From the NCBI GenBank assembly GCA_002104945.1, contig MCFH01000028.1, positions 434,001-498,000 of the forward strand: 64,000 bases of DNA. Reading direction: 5' to 3'. The stretch comes from Piromyces finnis. Lineage: Eukaryota; Neocallimastigomycota; Neocallimastigomycetes; Neocallimastigales; Neocallimastigaceae. The translations under genes and the position numbers were made by a program. This document shows positions 27,001 to 40,560 of this stretch, in pieces (positions within the stretch are counted from its first letter, which is position 1; each line of letters starts with the position of its first letter). The notes under the pieces were generated by a model that was not told where the DNA came from, made no database searches, and saw nothing but the letters and a program-made list of their open reading frames with translations.

Positions 27001-30000
27001 GAAGGCATTATTGAATATGGGAAAGAATGTGTTGTAAATGCTGAATTTCATGGTTCTAAGGTTACAACTATCAAAAGATCGATAAAATTAGAAGTTAGTG
27101 ATGTAGAAAGAATTAATAATTCTATTCAAACTGAAAATATATTAGTAACAGCTGAAGCATATGAAGCTCTCATTGATTTTCATCCTAAAAATTCAGATGC
27201 TATAATAGATTTTGGAATATTAGGTGTTCAGGAAGAAGGAAAACAACAATATACACTTAAAAATAAAGGTAAATATGAAGCAGGTTTTAACTTTTCAATT
27301 AAAGATAAAGAATTAAGTGAATGCTTAACATTTGTTCCAAATAATTTCGTATTACAACCAAATGATAAACCATTCAATGTGCAAATTTTATTTAAATCTA
27401 AGAAAGAAATATCATTTAAAGATAATAAAAATAACAACATTGTTGAATTTCAAGTTTATGATCCAGCTGATGGAGATATAACATCGAGAAGTACTGTAAA
27501 GATTATAGCAAAGGCAGTATATAGTAAATTTAATATATATCCTGCTAAAGACCTAAACTTTGGTGCATCAATTCATGGAACTAAAGGAACTAAACAATTT
27601 ACTATAGAAAATACAGGAGAATTTGATTTTAGATTTAATATATACAGTTCATCAAATGGAAATGATAATAAACAAAATAACAAGAAATTAAACAACGTAG
27701 GAAATATTACAGCATCAACTAATATTAATTCGAAACCAAGTAAATTTGGTAGATTATCACCACCACCATCTGCATTTAAACAATTTAGCAGAAAAGATAA
27801 TAAACAAAATGAAAACTCTGATTTAGGTCCATTTTCAATTGTTCCAACAACAGCTATGGTTAGCGCGGGTTCAAAACAAATAATAAATGTTGATTTTCAT
27901 CCAGAAACTCCTGGTGTTTACGATGAAGATATTGTTATTGAAATTATTGATAGAGTTCCTGAATCGAATATAATATCAGAATATAAATTAACTGGAGAGA
28001 GTTGTTTACCTGGAATAAATATTAAAGATTTTAATTCTATTTTTGAAGAACATACTGTATGTAAAAGATTAGAACTATTTAAAGTTCAAAATAATGTATA
28101 TGCTGAAGAGGATCGAGTATTTTATTTTGGTGCATTGTTAACTGGATTACATAGTCAAGCCAGATTTAAAATATCAAATCCATATAAAATTCCATGTGAT
28201 GTTTCATTATCTTTAAAACCAAGAGGAAAATCGAGTAAAAATGATTCATCTGAATTTCCATTTGAATTAGAACCAAAAAAGATAAATATTCCTAGTTATG
28301 AATATAAGTACGTTACAATTACTTTCCATCCAACATCAATTCAATCATATTCTGGAATATTTGAAGCTATAGTGGAAAATGTTGGTGATATTAAAGGAAG
28401 AAATTTACAATTTGAAATTAGAGGTGAAGGAACATTACCCAGATTTATAATTGAAAAACCAACTATAAAAAATAAGCAAGGAGTACATATACTAAAATTC
28501 AAAAAGTTGATTGTTGGTGCATCGCAAACACTTCCAATTCTTTTAAAAAATGTTGGTATAATTGAAGCAAAAGTTAAACTTGAATGGGTTCAAAATGACG
28601 AAAATGAATTTTCATGCCAAGATATTAACTCATATAAAACATTGAAAATTAATGAAACAGCATATATTGAGGTTAAATGTAGTCCAAAAAGTATTGGTCC
28701 AAAATATTCACAATTAAGAATAAAAACTATTGATAATAATTTTGAAGATACAGTTATCTCCATGGAGTGTGAAGGATATTTACAAGATTATGTTTTTGAA
28801 AATTTTCCAGATGATCTTTCAGATGAAATTCAATTTAAAGATTGCTACATAAATTCTTTAAATCAATTATCATTTACAGTATTTAATAGATCACAAGATT
28901 TAATAAAAGCAAAATGGGAAAATTTAGAAATGTTCAAGTTTTCACCAAGCGTATTTCATTTAAGTAAAAATAGTAGAAAAAACATTACAGTTTCATTTAA
29001 TTCATCAAAACCTATTAATATTAGTGAACAGATTGCAAAATGCACTATAAATAAAATAAAGTATTCTAATATAAATCAAATTACTGAAAATGACTGGGAT
29101 GACCATATTACTACTGTAAAATGGGTTACTTCTACAGATCCATTCTCAACTAAAGGTCAATCATTTAAAAAAGTATTAGAAAAATTACCTGAACCAACTA
29201 ATGAAATAATACCAAACACTGAATTTATATATCAATTAAAACTAGCAGCAAATGCTGATTATGTTTCCTATGAATGTGATGTTGATTCGATAAAATTTAA
29301 AAGTACAATGATGTATCAAACTAGAGCATATAAATTTATGTTAAAAAATATAGGAACAATAAAAATGGATTATTCATTTGTATTTATTGATGAAAAATTA
29401 GGAGAAGTTTTAGATGAAAATAATGATGATTTCCCATTCTCTGTTGAACCTGAAAATGGATCGATTGAAGCTAATGATTCAGCATTAATTACAGTAAGAT
29501 TTACACCAAATGATGTATATGATTATCAATGTACTTTATATTGTAATATTCAAAATCTTATGAATGACGAAAAGCCATTACTAATTAATATCTCAGGAAG
29601 TAGTTTAAGACCATTTTGTCACTTTGAATTGGATGAATGTGAATATATAACAAATGATCATCATCATCCAGATTTAGTAAATGTAAGTGGAGAACCAATT
29701 GTATTTGATCCATTAACTAAGGTCTTATCATTTAATTCCTGTGGTGTTAAAATTAGAAATTCAAAACGATTTTACATTGTTAATACAACTCAGATATCAT
29801 ATGATTTTGAATGGGTTTGTATAGCAGGGAATGATAAAATATTTAAATGTTTGACTAAAAAAGGAAGAATACTAAGTGGGAAGAAATTTGAAATAAACTT
29901 TGAATACATTCCTGAAAATATTGATCAAAGGGTAAAAATATTTTAATATAATATATTTTATTATAATACCAAATAATAATAAAAAAATAAATTTCTTTAA

Positions 30001-32899
30001 TATAAATTAATAGGAATCTTTATGGATGTTTAGAATTAAGGATTCAGAAATTTCAGTTCCATTTTTATTAGTAGGACAAGCTATGGAACCAAATATATAC
30101 ATGGATAGAGCTAGTATAAACTTTAATTCGATTTTAGTTGGTCATTTAAGAAAAGAAACCATTAATTTAGTTAATAGCGAAAATACCCCATTTAATTTTG
30201 CATTTATTGAAAATAATCTCAACAAAGAATTAACCAGTACGGTAAAATACTCACCAGTAAGTGGTGTTATTCAACCTCATTCTGAGGTTCCAATTGAAGT
30301 AATCTTTAGTCCATTGGAAGAAAAATTATACAATATTTGCTTAATTTGTAATGTTAAGAAAAAACCAACTCCTGTAAAAGTCAATATTAGAGGTGAAGGA
30401 TATGAGATACATGAAAAGTTAATAAGCGAAATAAGTGATAACAATATAATATCATTAACACCTGGAGATAAAGCAGAAAATATTATTGATTTTGGAAGAG
30501 TATATATAAATGAAAAGCATGTTAAAAAAATTATTATTAAGAATACTGGAAAATTTAATATTGAATATTCATGGAAATCCATCATATCAAAATATTCAAA
30601 CATTCTTTCAATTGTACCAGAAGTAGGAACTGTCATAAAAGGTGAAAAGGTTGTATGTGAAATCATATTTTCACCAAATAATAATATTAAATTAAAAAAT
30701 GTAAAGGCTTCATGCTCAATTATAAACGGAAATACATATAACCTAAAAATAAGAGGAATTGGTTGCTGTCCACTTTTGTCAATTGACAAACCATTTTTTG
30801 ATTTCGGTGTTAATTACATTAATCAGCAAAATTCAAAAAATTTATTTACAACATTCCAAATTATAAATAATGATACAAGAGAAATTTCATTTGAAATAAT
30901 ACCCCCAACAGATCCAGCATTTGAAGTTACTAATGATCTAACATGTCTTCTTCCTAATGAGGAATCGACAATTACTGTATATTTTAATCCAACAGAAGTT
31001 AGAGAATATAAAGATCAAATTAATATTGAAATCAATGGCTATATATCACAATCTATATTCTTAACAGGTGAAGGTTCAGAAGTTAGAGTAGAATTAGTTA
31101 ATTCTGATTTACAAAAAATATCATTTGGTGCAGTAAATATGAATAGTGTTAATACAAAAATTGTAAAAATAAGAAATAGAGGTGTTATTCCAGCTACATT
31201 TACTATTGGACCTTCTTTAGCACTAGAATCACTAATTACTAAATATGTTACAATAAATTATGAAAATATTCAAATAACTAGTAATCAAAATGAAATTACA
31301 ATGAAACCTAAAGATATTATATCAATAGAAGTTAATTTCCTACCAAAACAAAGAGTATTGGCATTTGATGAGGATATAGTATTTGATTTTAATTCTTTCA
31401 AGAAAAAGCTATTTTCAATATCAGGTGTCTGTCAAGGCATTGATATTAAACTAGAGAACAGTATTTTATCTTTCGGACCTGTTGTTCAACATAGTTCAAC
31501 AATAAGAAAATTAAATATTCAAAATGTTGGTGATATTGGAACAAGATTTTCATGGGATACAAGCAAGTTTTATCCTGATTTTACCATTAATCCTAGTGAA
31601 GGATATATATCTCCTGGAATAGATATACCAATTGAAATTACTTTCCATCCACAAAATGTTCAATCTGAAATTAGATATGAAAATTTAATATGTAACATTG
31701 AACATTATCACCCACTAAAATTAACATTAGTAGGTTCTTGCATAGTTCAACCGATTCAAAGTGAAATACTGAAATTTTCATGTCCTGTTCGCCAAGTGGA
31801 TGTTAAAAGTGTTATAATACAAAATAAAACACAAACTATATGGAATATTTCTCCAATAATTGAAAATAATAGTTGGTCTGGCCAAGATTCATTTGAAGTT
31901 GAACCTGGTCAATCTAAATCGTATGATGTAACTTTTAAACCATTAGAAATGAATGGAAAAGGAGAAAATGGAAGACATGAAGGTTCAATATTTTTCCCAC
32001 TTCCTGATGGTTCTGGTTTATTATATAAGTTAAGTGGAATTGCTGAAAAGCCTGTTTCTTCTGGAATTATATCTAGAGATGTTCCATGTAAAACAAATTA
32101 TTCTGAAACATTATCTATATCTAATTGGATGAAACGATCACAAAGATTTAAGGTTTCATTTGAATTATTAAAGCCTGATCCAGCAATAATTGTTAAAGGA
32201 AAAGAATATATTGATATCCCTGGCTTAGTTGAAAGAAAATATAAAGTTAATTTTTATTCATATAAAGAGGGAACTGCTAATATTAAAGTCATATTTAAAA
32301 ATGAAACAACTCAAGAATATATATTCTATAACTTAAATATAAGATCAACACCAGCAGGTGTTATTTCAACAATTGAAATGTCAACAACAGCAAGAGTTTC
32401 AATATTAAAAGAAATAGTAATATCTAATCCATTATCTACCATTGCATCATTCGTAACTTCATGTAATTCATCTGAAATTTCATGTTTGCATTCATTCCAA
32501 ATACAACCAAGGTATTTCTAAAATATATATATATATATATATATAATACAATACAATAATTAAGTAGTATTATATATTTATATTAAAAATACTAATGATA
32601 ATATTTTTATAGGTCTGATTATAAATTACAAATAGAGTACTTACCATTAATTCCAAAAGAAGTAGTATCAAATTTAACATTAAATAGTTCTGAGTTAGGA
32701 GTTTATTTATATGATTTAAAATTAAGTTGTTCAAATGCCAGTCTAGAAAGAAAATTGCAATTTAAGGTTCCTCTAGGATTAAATCAAGTTCAAACATTTA
32801 GGTTCTTAAGCTATACTAAAACTAAAACAGAATATTCATGTAAAATTGATAGTCCTGACTTTACTGTTGATAAGACAGTTATTGCTCCATCAGGTATTT

Positions 32900-32936
<37 letters not shown>

Positions 32937-33698
32937 GTATATTTTTAAAATATATATAATATAACTAACAACTTATTAAAATATATAGCACAAAATGGTG
33001 GCGTTGAAGTATGTGTAGATATAACATATGAACCATCAAAACTTGGTGATATAAGATCTACACTTGTAGTTTCTTCACCAATTGGAGGAGATTACATTTG
33101 TCCATTATTTGGGCATTGTGTTATCCCTAGACCTCAAGGTCCTATTCTTGTTAAATCTGGAACTGCATCATCTGTAATATTTAAAAATGTATTTACTACA
33201 CAAGCAGCATTTAATTATTCTATAGACAACCCTGCATTTACTATCAAAGCTACTGATACAATCGGATCAAAGAAAGTATGTAATATGTTAATTAATTTTA
33301 AACCTATAAATCCAAATCAAAATAGTATTAGCAATAATTCAGTATCAGGAGCTTCACAAAATAATTCAAATAATTCAAAACCTTCTACCAATAATAACAG
33401 TAATAATAATAATAATACTATTAATAATAGTATTATTAATAGTAATAATAATAATAATGGGAATAACAACAACAGCAATAACAATAATAATATTACCAAT
33501 AATAATAATAACTGTTGTTGTGGTAGTAGTAGTAGTAATAATAGTAATTGTGGTAGCAATAGCAGTTGTAGTTGTAATAATTATAATGGCAACTCAACAT
33601 ATAATTCAAGGGTATCAACCCCTTCAAAAATTGGAAAATTAACAATTACTCATCAAAGTGGTGTATCCTGGGTCTATTATTTAAAAGGAATGACATAA
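18020..33698 (+). CDS. HYDIN: HYDIN, axonemal central-pair protein
   Basis: Fourteen exons give about 4,815 residues (human HYDIN is about 5,100): 18020-18487, 18596-18815, 18902-19104, 19203-19391, 19497-19616, 19687-19740, 19823-20023, 20098-20184, 20264-20455, 20546-20920, 21082-29931, 30014-32511, 32613-32893, 32989-33698. HYDIN builds a central-pair projection of motile flagella and is needed for beating. The protein is a chain of ASH/MSP (PapD-like) beta-sandwich repeats, each with a pattern such as LNFG, I.N.G, F.I.P..G.I.PG and I.F.P. A P-loop GTPFSGKT near residue 1872 marks the adenylate-kinase-like domain typical of HYDIN, followed by a long Lys/Glu-rich region (about 2050-2220). 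An Asn/Glu tract near residue 1410 and an Asn/Ser/Cys-rich insert near the C-terminus are low complexity. Small exons are all at the 5' end; exon 11 alone is 8,850 nt. Confidence 0.95.
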
Positions 33699-34008
33699 AC
33701 AAAAACCTTATGTTGAAAAAAAAATTATATTTATATATTAATATTTTTAATAATCAAATTCTAATATTATTTATTTATTTATTTATTTTTATTATTTAAC
33801 TTTCAATTTCAGAAAATATATAATTATATATATTACATATAATTAATTATATTAATAATGTTTTATTTAATTATTCAATTATACATAATAATAATCATAT
33901 TTTTTTAAAAAATATCTAAAATTATAATTAATACCCAAAACTATATGTTTATTTAATAAAAAAAATAAATATAATATAAAATTGTTTAATTTATGTCTTT
34001 TACAACAC
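33699..34008. other. convergent spacer HYDIN / AAA ATPase
   Basis: 310 bp of AT-only 3' flank with ATTT runs; no other feature seen. Confidence 0.7.
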
Positions 34009-34777
34009 TTATTTTTGTTTGTTGGTTAATACTTTCATAAAATCTTCTTGTTTAATATTTTTTATCTACGAATAAATTTAATATTAGTAATTGAAAAATA
34101 TTATTTTTTTTTCTTTTATATTTTATTTTTATACTTACTATATCATTATCTTTTTTTTCATTTTTTATATTATATATTCTTTTTAAAGCACATAAACCTG
34201 TTTTTCTAAACAATTCTTTTATATCAGCCCCACTATAACCATCAAGTTTCTCAGCTATTAATTTATAATTAACATCATCACTAATCGGCATATGTTTTCC
34301 AATAACTTTTAATATTGATTCTCTTTCAGCACAATCTGGTAAAGGAACGTGTATTAAATGATCAAGTCGACCTTCATTAAAAATTATATTATTTATTCAA
34401 ATTACTATTAAGCTTATTATAATTTGATACTTCATATATAATAAATTTTATTACCTGATCTTGTAATTGATGGGTCCAAAGCTTTTACATTATTTGTTGC
34501 ACCTAATATAATTACTTTATATTGACCAGAATTTAATTCATCTAATTGTAATATTAATTGTGATGAAAGCTTAAAAAATATATAATAAAATATTAATATT
34601 TACCATTAAGCTGTTAATTATTTTTATAAATATCAATTCCATACCTTTTGAACAATACTATTATCACCTTTTCTTTTTGAAAATAATGATTCTAATTCAT
34701 CTAAAAAAATTATTGAGGGTTGAGTACTTTTTGCTAAATCAAAAAAATTCTTAATTGCTTTTTCTGATTGCCCAACC

Positions 34778-34809
<32 letters not shown>

Positions 34810-36444
34810 GTATTATTATTAAAAAGTACATTATAAAAATAATCTTACTTCTCCTTTAACTAAATCTGATATATTAATAAGAATAAATCTTGAATGAATT
34901 TTTGTTGCAATAGCTTTTGCTAAAAGAGTTTTACCAGTACCAGGAGGCCCATATCTAATATATTCGTAAAAATTTATATTAATTTATCAAAATGTCATAA
35001 AATATATACAAATACTATATTAATATTTACAATAAAACTCCTTTTGTTGCCTGAATTCCTAAACGATCAAATGCTTCAGGATTATTAAAATACCAAATTA
35101 CTGATTCTTCAATATCTTCCTATATAATATTAGCATACCATATTATTAATATTTATATTAGTATCATTAATTATTATATATATACCTTTATTTTATCAAG
35201 ACCACCGATATCTTCCCATTTAATTGATTCATTTATTGATGAATCATAAGAATTTTTAATATTATTATTTAAAACTTTATTAATTGCATTCACAAATTTT
35301 GTTTCTATAAATAAAATTGTTTAATATAAATATAGGTTGATAATTAATACTTTATTATTATTATTATTATTAAAAGTTACATTATAAAAAATTATTAATA
35401 TCAAAATAATAATTTTTACATTACCTAAATTACTATCTGTAGTATTTTGAATAACAAATTTACAAACAGTTAAAATATCATTATATGAAAATCCTTTACA
35501 TAAATTTGCTATTTTTTTTAAATCAATTGAGTGTATATCATATTCATTTAAATAATTTTTAAATATTGAAATTGTAGCTTCAAGTGAAGGATTTTTTATG
35601 TCTATAAATTCCTATAGCAAAAAGCATTATACAATATATGCATTAATATTATATAATATAAACAAAAAGAAAAAAAATCTTTGTAATAAAATTTTTTGGA
35701 TTTACTTACTTCAAAATAATTTTTTACTATTGGATGTATTTCATCTATAGAGTTTGTTTTCCCTATCTAATAATTTAAATTTTAAATGGTTAATTATTAA
35801 TTATTAAATTAATTTTTTAAGATTTCGATAGAAAATAAATACTTTACTATTATTATTTCATTTTTATATCTTTTTGCATTTTCAAGGAAACAATAAACAA
35901 ATTGACAATTTGAAATATTATTATTAAATATTTCTTCACAATTTTCAAAAATTACTTTTTAATAATAAAATATATTAATAACAATTAATTAATATATTCA
36001 TATCAATATACAATAACAATTTTGGAATGTTTATAATTACATATTGAAGGTTTGCATCTATAAGCATATTCAAAATAATTATTTAAACAAGTTTGAACTT
36101 GTAATGGGTATCTAAGAAGCATATCTGCTAAGCTGACATAAACAATCTTCAACATTAATTAAAATTATATATAAATTAAATTATCATTATTAATATCATC
36201 AGTGTTGTCTTTGATGTAAAATTTTAACTATTAATTCTTGTAACTACTATAAATGATACAATTAACATACTTCATAATCTTTGTAATTATTTAATAAATT
36301 ATTTACATAATAGGTTTTTCCTTTTAATAATAATTTAAATAATTTAAAAAGTTAGCATATTATTGTTAATTAATATAAAATTATAAACAATATATTAATA
36401 CCCGTTCCATTGATAAGTAATGATTTTTTTGACAGTAGCTTCAT
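34009..36444 (-). CDS. compact two-domain AAA ATPase (Cdc48/AFG2-like)
   Basis: Thirteen exons (36402-36444, 36271-36320, 36041-36146, 35848-35954, 35710-35766, 35425-35611, 35186-35304, 35031-35119, 34849-34954, 34645-34776, 34455-34569, 34139-34371, 34009-34065) give 466 residues in frame. The second AAA domain is canonical: WEDIGGLDKIK, Walker A GPPGTGKT, Walker B IIFLDELES, sensor-1 ATNN, arginine region SITRSGRLDHLI, and the small-domain motif YSGADIKELFRK. The first is degenerate: Walker A reads INGTGKT with the GPP part missing, and the Walker B position reads ILIFENCEE. There is no N-terminal substrate-binding domain, so it is far shorter than Cdc48, AFG2/SPATA5 or Pex1/Pex6. The D2 domain looks closest to AFG2/SPATA5L1-type proteins, but subfamily and substrate are unresolved. 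It shares a 163-bp divergent promoter with thymidylate synthase. Confidence 0.8.
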
Positions 36445-36607
36445 TTTAATTTTTAGTATTAATTATTAATGATACTATTATTTAAGATTATTACATTTTA
36501 TAATAAATTTTATTAAACACGTGATATAAATTAATATAAATTTTCTTTTGTTTTTTTTTTAAGAAAAAAAAAATATTAATAAAAGCTATAAATTATTAAA
36601 TAATAAA
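36445..36607. promoter_or_regulatory. short divergent promoter with CACGTG box
   Basis: Only 163 bp separate the AAA ATPase ATG (minus) and the thymidylate synthase ATG (plus). The palindrome CACGTG at 36518-36523, in context AACACGTGAT, is the only G/C-containing hexamer of note. It matches the E-box core bound by fungal bHLH factors (Cbf1/Pho4/Tye7 type). A T-rich then A-rich run follows towards TYMS. Use as a binding site is inference. Confidence 0.5.
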
Positions 36608-37780
36608 ATGAGTACAAAAGAAGTTGAGGAAAAAATAGAAGATCAATCAATTATAGAAAATGAAGAAGAAATGCAATATTTAAATCTTATAAAAAAAATT
36701 ATAAAGGAAGGAGAATTAAGAAATGATAGAACTGGTACAGGTACTCGAGCAATATTTGGACCAAATCCATTAAGATTTTCTTTGAAAGATCATTTTCCTT
36801 TATTAACAACAAAAAAAGTATTTTTTAGAGGAGTAGCAGAAGAATTGTTTTGGTTTATTAGAGGTGATACTGATTCAAAAATATTATCAAAAAAAAATAT
36901 TCATATTTGGGATGGAAATGGTTCTCGTGAATTTCTTGATAAAATTGGATTAACAAATAGAGAAGAAGGGGATTTAGGACCAATATATGGTTGGCAATGG
37001 CGTCATTTTGGTGCTAAATATATAGATTGTCATACAGACTATACAGGACAAGGAAAAGATCAGCTTCGCGATGTTATTGACAAAATTGTTAATAATCCAA
37101 CAGATAGAAGAATAATCATGTCTGCATGGAATCCAGCAGGTAAATTTTATTTTCCTCCCTTTTTTTTAAAGTATATTTATATAAATTATAATAGCAATAA
37201 AAATAAAAATAATAATAATAATTATTTTAATAATAATATTTACAATATTTTTATTATGATTATTAATTGGTTTTCTATAATAAATTTATTTCTAGATTTA
37301 TCCGATATGGCATTACCACCATGTCATATGTTTTGTCAGTTCTTTGTTTCAAATCCAGAAACTGACCCAAGTTTATCATGCATTCTTTATCAAAGATCAT
37401 GTGATGTTGGATTGGGCGTACCATTCAATATTGCCAGTTATTCCTTATTAACATGTTTAATTGCCCACGTAATTGGAATTAAACCTGGAACTTTTATTCA
37501 TGATATGGGAGATACTCATATATATAATAATCATATTGAAGCTCTCCAAGAACAAATTAAAAGAAATCCAAGACCATTCCCAAAGTTAATTATAAAAAAG
37601 AAAGCTTCTAATGAAGATATTGAACCAAAAAAGAAATTACAAAAAATTTCAGATAACAAAATAAAAACGAAAAAAACTGTAGATCAAATACTCAAAGAAC
37701 TAGAGGAATTTACATACAAGGACATTGAAATTATTAATTATAATCCACATGATAAAATCTATATGAAAATGTCGGCATAA
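36608..37780 (+). CDS. TYMS: thymidylate synthase, monofunctional
   Basis: Two exons (36608-37139, 37296-37780) give 338 residues. The enzyme converts dUMP to dTMP using methylene-tetrahydrofolate. Visible motifs: RNDRTGTGT (phosphate-binding Arg), SAWNP, catalytic Cys187 in [36 protein letters not shown] and the C-terminal [11 protein letters not shown]. The 156-nt intron is a multiple of three and contains no in-frame stop, so the unspliced frame stays open and inserts an Asn/Ile-rich stretch; splicing restores the conserved [12 protein letters not shown]. Relative to usual TS proteins (about 290-310 residues) there is a Lys-rich insertion between PFPKLII and [12 protein letters not shown]. 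No DHFR domain is fused. The start is the first ATG after an AT-only leader, giving a short acidic N-terminal extension. Confidence 0.96.
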   Translation: MSTKEVEEKIEDQSIIENEEEMQYLNLIKKIIKEGELRNDRTGTGTRAIFGPNPLRFSLKDHFPLLTTKKVFFRGVAEELFWFIRGDTDSKILSKKNIHIWDGNGSREFLDKIGLTNREEGDLGPIYGWQWRHFGAKYIDCHTDYTGQGKDQLRDVIDKIVNNPTDRRIIMSAWNPAGKFYFPPFFLKYIYINYNSNKNKNNNNNYFNNNIYNIFIMIINWFSIINLFLDLSDMALPPCHMFCQFFVSNPETDPSLSCILYQRSCDVGLGVPFNIASYSLLTCLIAHVIGIKPGTFIHDMGDTHIYNNHIEALQEQIKRNPRPFPKLIIKKKASNEDIEPKKKLQKISDNKIKTKKTVDQILKELEEFTYKDIEIINYNPHDKIYMKMSA

Positions 37781-38035
37781 ATAACACCTAATTTATTAAA
37801 AATATTAAAAAAAAAAATAATGTACATAATGTATTTTGAAATTATAACCACACCATTTTTTTAATTAATTCTTTTTTATTGAAATTTTGTTAAATAAATA
37901 AAGTATATAAATAATTATTTTATAAAAAGAAATTAATATATATATATATGTCTATTATAAATATGTCTATCATAAAAAATAATAAGAATAATAACTAGTA
38001 AATTAAATTATATTTTTATATAAAATTTAAACTAA

Positions 38036-38961
38036 CTATTCAGATTTTTGTTTTTTGTTATTATTTTCACTTTTAGTATTTTGTTTTCTTTTTTTAGAAT
38101 TATTTATCATGTCTTGCTTATGTAATATCTTTTGCTTATCATATTTACTCATTGTATTAATGGTTTTACGTTGTATTGGTCTATTTCTTAATTTTTTCTT
38201 CATTTCTTTTGTTGGTTTTTTTAATTCTAACATCCAATCAGGAACATCACAACCAGAACTTTTCATAACATTTACAATACTATATTCCAAAAAAAAAAAA
38301 AAAAAAAAAAAAAAGAAAAAAGAAAAAAAAGAAAGAAATTAATATTAAATAATTAAAATAATATATATATTATGTTTATTATTATTTTACCTTTTTAAAT
38401 AAGTTACATCATCCCTAGAAAAGAATGTAACAGCCTCACCATCTCTTCCTGCACGACCTGTTCTACCAATTCTATGAATATAACTCTGAACACTTTGTGG
38501 GAAATCATAATTAATAACAAGTTTTACACCCTTAAAATCCATACCACGTGCCATCAACTCAGTGGTAATTAATACCCAGATTTTCCCTATTCTAAAGTTA
38601 TTAACAATATTATCTCTCTTTATATAATATTATTTAATTATTAGAATATTATTATTTATTATAAAAAAAAAATAGTATATAATAAAATATTTCGTGCTTA
38701 CTTGTGCTTTAGTTCTTTCAGAGTGTATAACATCAACATTAATTCCATCATATACTAATTCATGGAAAAGTTCTTTTGCTCTTTCTACAGATTGAACAAA
38801 TATTAATACTGGAGGTTTTAAACCGCTTTGAATCATCTGTCGTATTTCAATTAATTTTCCTTCTTCACCACCAACATACACTAATTTTTGCTTAATGGTT
38901 TCTGTAGCTGCATTTCTTTGAATATACAATAATTATTCATTTTAATATGTTAGTTTAAAAC

Positions 38962-39005
<44 letters not shown>

Positions 39006-40560
39006 TATAAATTTCACTAACTTTTGACCAATAACAATTCTTATTGGGTCTTTCATAATTGTTCTAGCAATTGATTCAACACCAGAATGAATAGTAGCAC
39101 TAAATAAGGATGTTTGTAATGTTGGTGAATTACATGCTGCAATAATTTCATCCATTTGTTCTAAGAAACCTAATTCAAGTAATCTATCGGCTTCATCAAG
39201 AACTAATTGTTGAACACTATTAAAAATAATATTATGTTACTTTTGTTATTCATTATAGCATATAAAAATTAAAAATAAAAAAAGTATTTAAAAATAATAA
39301 ATAATAATATACCCATCTAATTTAATTGATTCATGTTGAATTGCATGAACTAAACGAAGAGGTGTACTAATTAAAATATCTATTTAATTAAAATATATTA
39401 ATATTATTTTCAATAAAGAATACATAATTTTTAATATTATAATACCAAAATTTTTATTATATCCAGTTTCAGTGTTTAAATTAGTTGCTTTAGAAAGTAA
39501 GCAAAAACGGAATGGTTTACCCTTAGCAATCATTTGAAATTCCCTATAAATCTTTTAAATAATATAATATATATTGTATTTAATCTCTATTAAAGAATTT
39601 TATTTTATTTTATTTAAAAGATTAAGAAAAACACTAACTTGTTGTGCCAATTCACGAGTAGGTGATATAATAACAGCACGAAAACCTTTTTTCATTGGTG
39701 ATTTTAAAATATGTAAAATAGGTATAATAAATGACAAAGTCTTACCAGAACCTGTTGGGGAACAAGCAATTAAATCTCTTTTCTTTGTTTTAAATTAATA
39801 ATTATATTAATATTATTTATCAATATTATTTTATATATTATTAATATATATAATATATATACATGGAGCATAATTGTTGTTGCTTGCATTTGAATTGGAG
39901 TTGGCATATTAAAACCATTATCTTTAAGATTATTTTCAAGATATGGTTTTACATTATATCTTTTTTATAAAATAATAAAAAAAAATTAATATATATTATA
40001 TATATTAAACATAAATAATAGTATTTGATATTTACATTGTTTTTAAATCTTTAAATGATTGAATTGGATTTGGAACATCTGTACCATAAATTTTAATTTT
40101 ATGGTTTAATCTGAATTTCTGAACCTGATAATAAATTTAATTATCAAAATATTAGTTAAAATTATATTTTTAATATTATATTTTAAGACATTAATACATA
40201 CTTCACTTTGATTTGAAAAATTAATTTCTGGTTCTATATCATTTTCTTTAAAAAAAAAAAAAAAGGGGGGATTTTTTAATATTTGAAATAACATCTTTAC
40301 AACATAAATTTTTTTTTTATATATTTAATATAATAATAAAATTTAAAATTAAATATTTACCATTTGTTTCTTCCACCTTTTTTTCTTTTTTATTTTTATC
40401 CTTTTTAACTTCTTTATTCTCTTTTGCCGTTTTATTCGTATTAAAGAAATCTAACTCCGGAACAGCGGATTCCTCTTCAACATCGACAGTATCTTTTATC
40501 TCTTCAATATTTGTTGATTTATTCTTTATTTTAATAAGTAATGATAAAATTGTAAAGAGG

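Noticed and set aside
30277-30789. Minus-strand frame of 170 codons
   Set aside because: Antisense of a HYDIN exon; hydrophobic text typical of reverse-read A-rich coding sequence.
33317-33559. Poly-leucine frame on the minus strand
   Set aside because: Antisense shadow of the HYDIN Asn-rich repeat (AAT read as ATT/TTA).
18020-33698. Several separate genes instead of one HYDIN
   Set aside because: All 14 exons keep phase across GT-AG junctions and the domain order matches one HYDIN protein of expected length.
37140-37295. Asn/Ile-rich segment as a genuine TS insertion
   Set aside because: Flanked by GT and AG, AT-only in content, and removing it restores the conserved [14 protein letters not shown].
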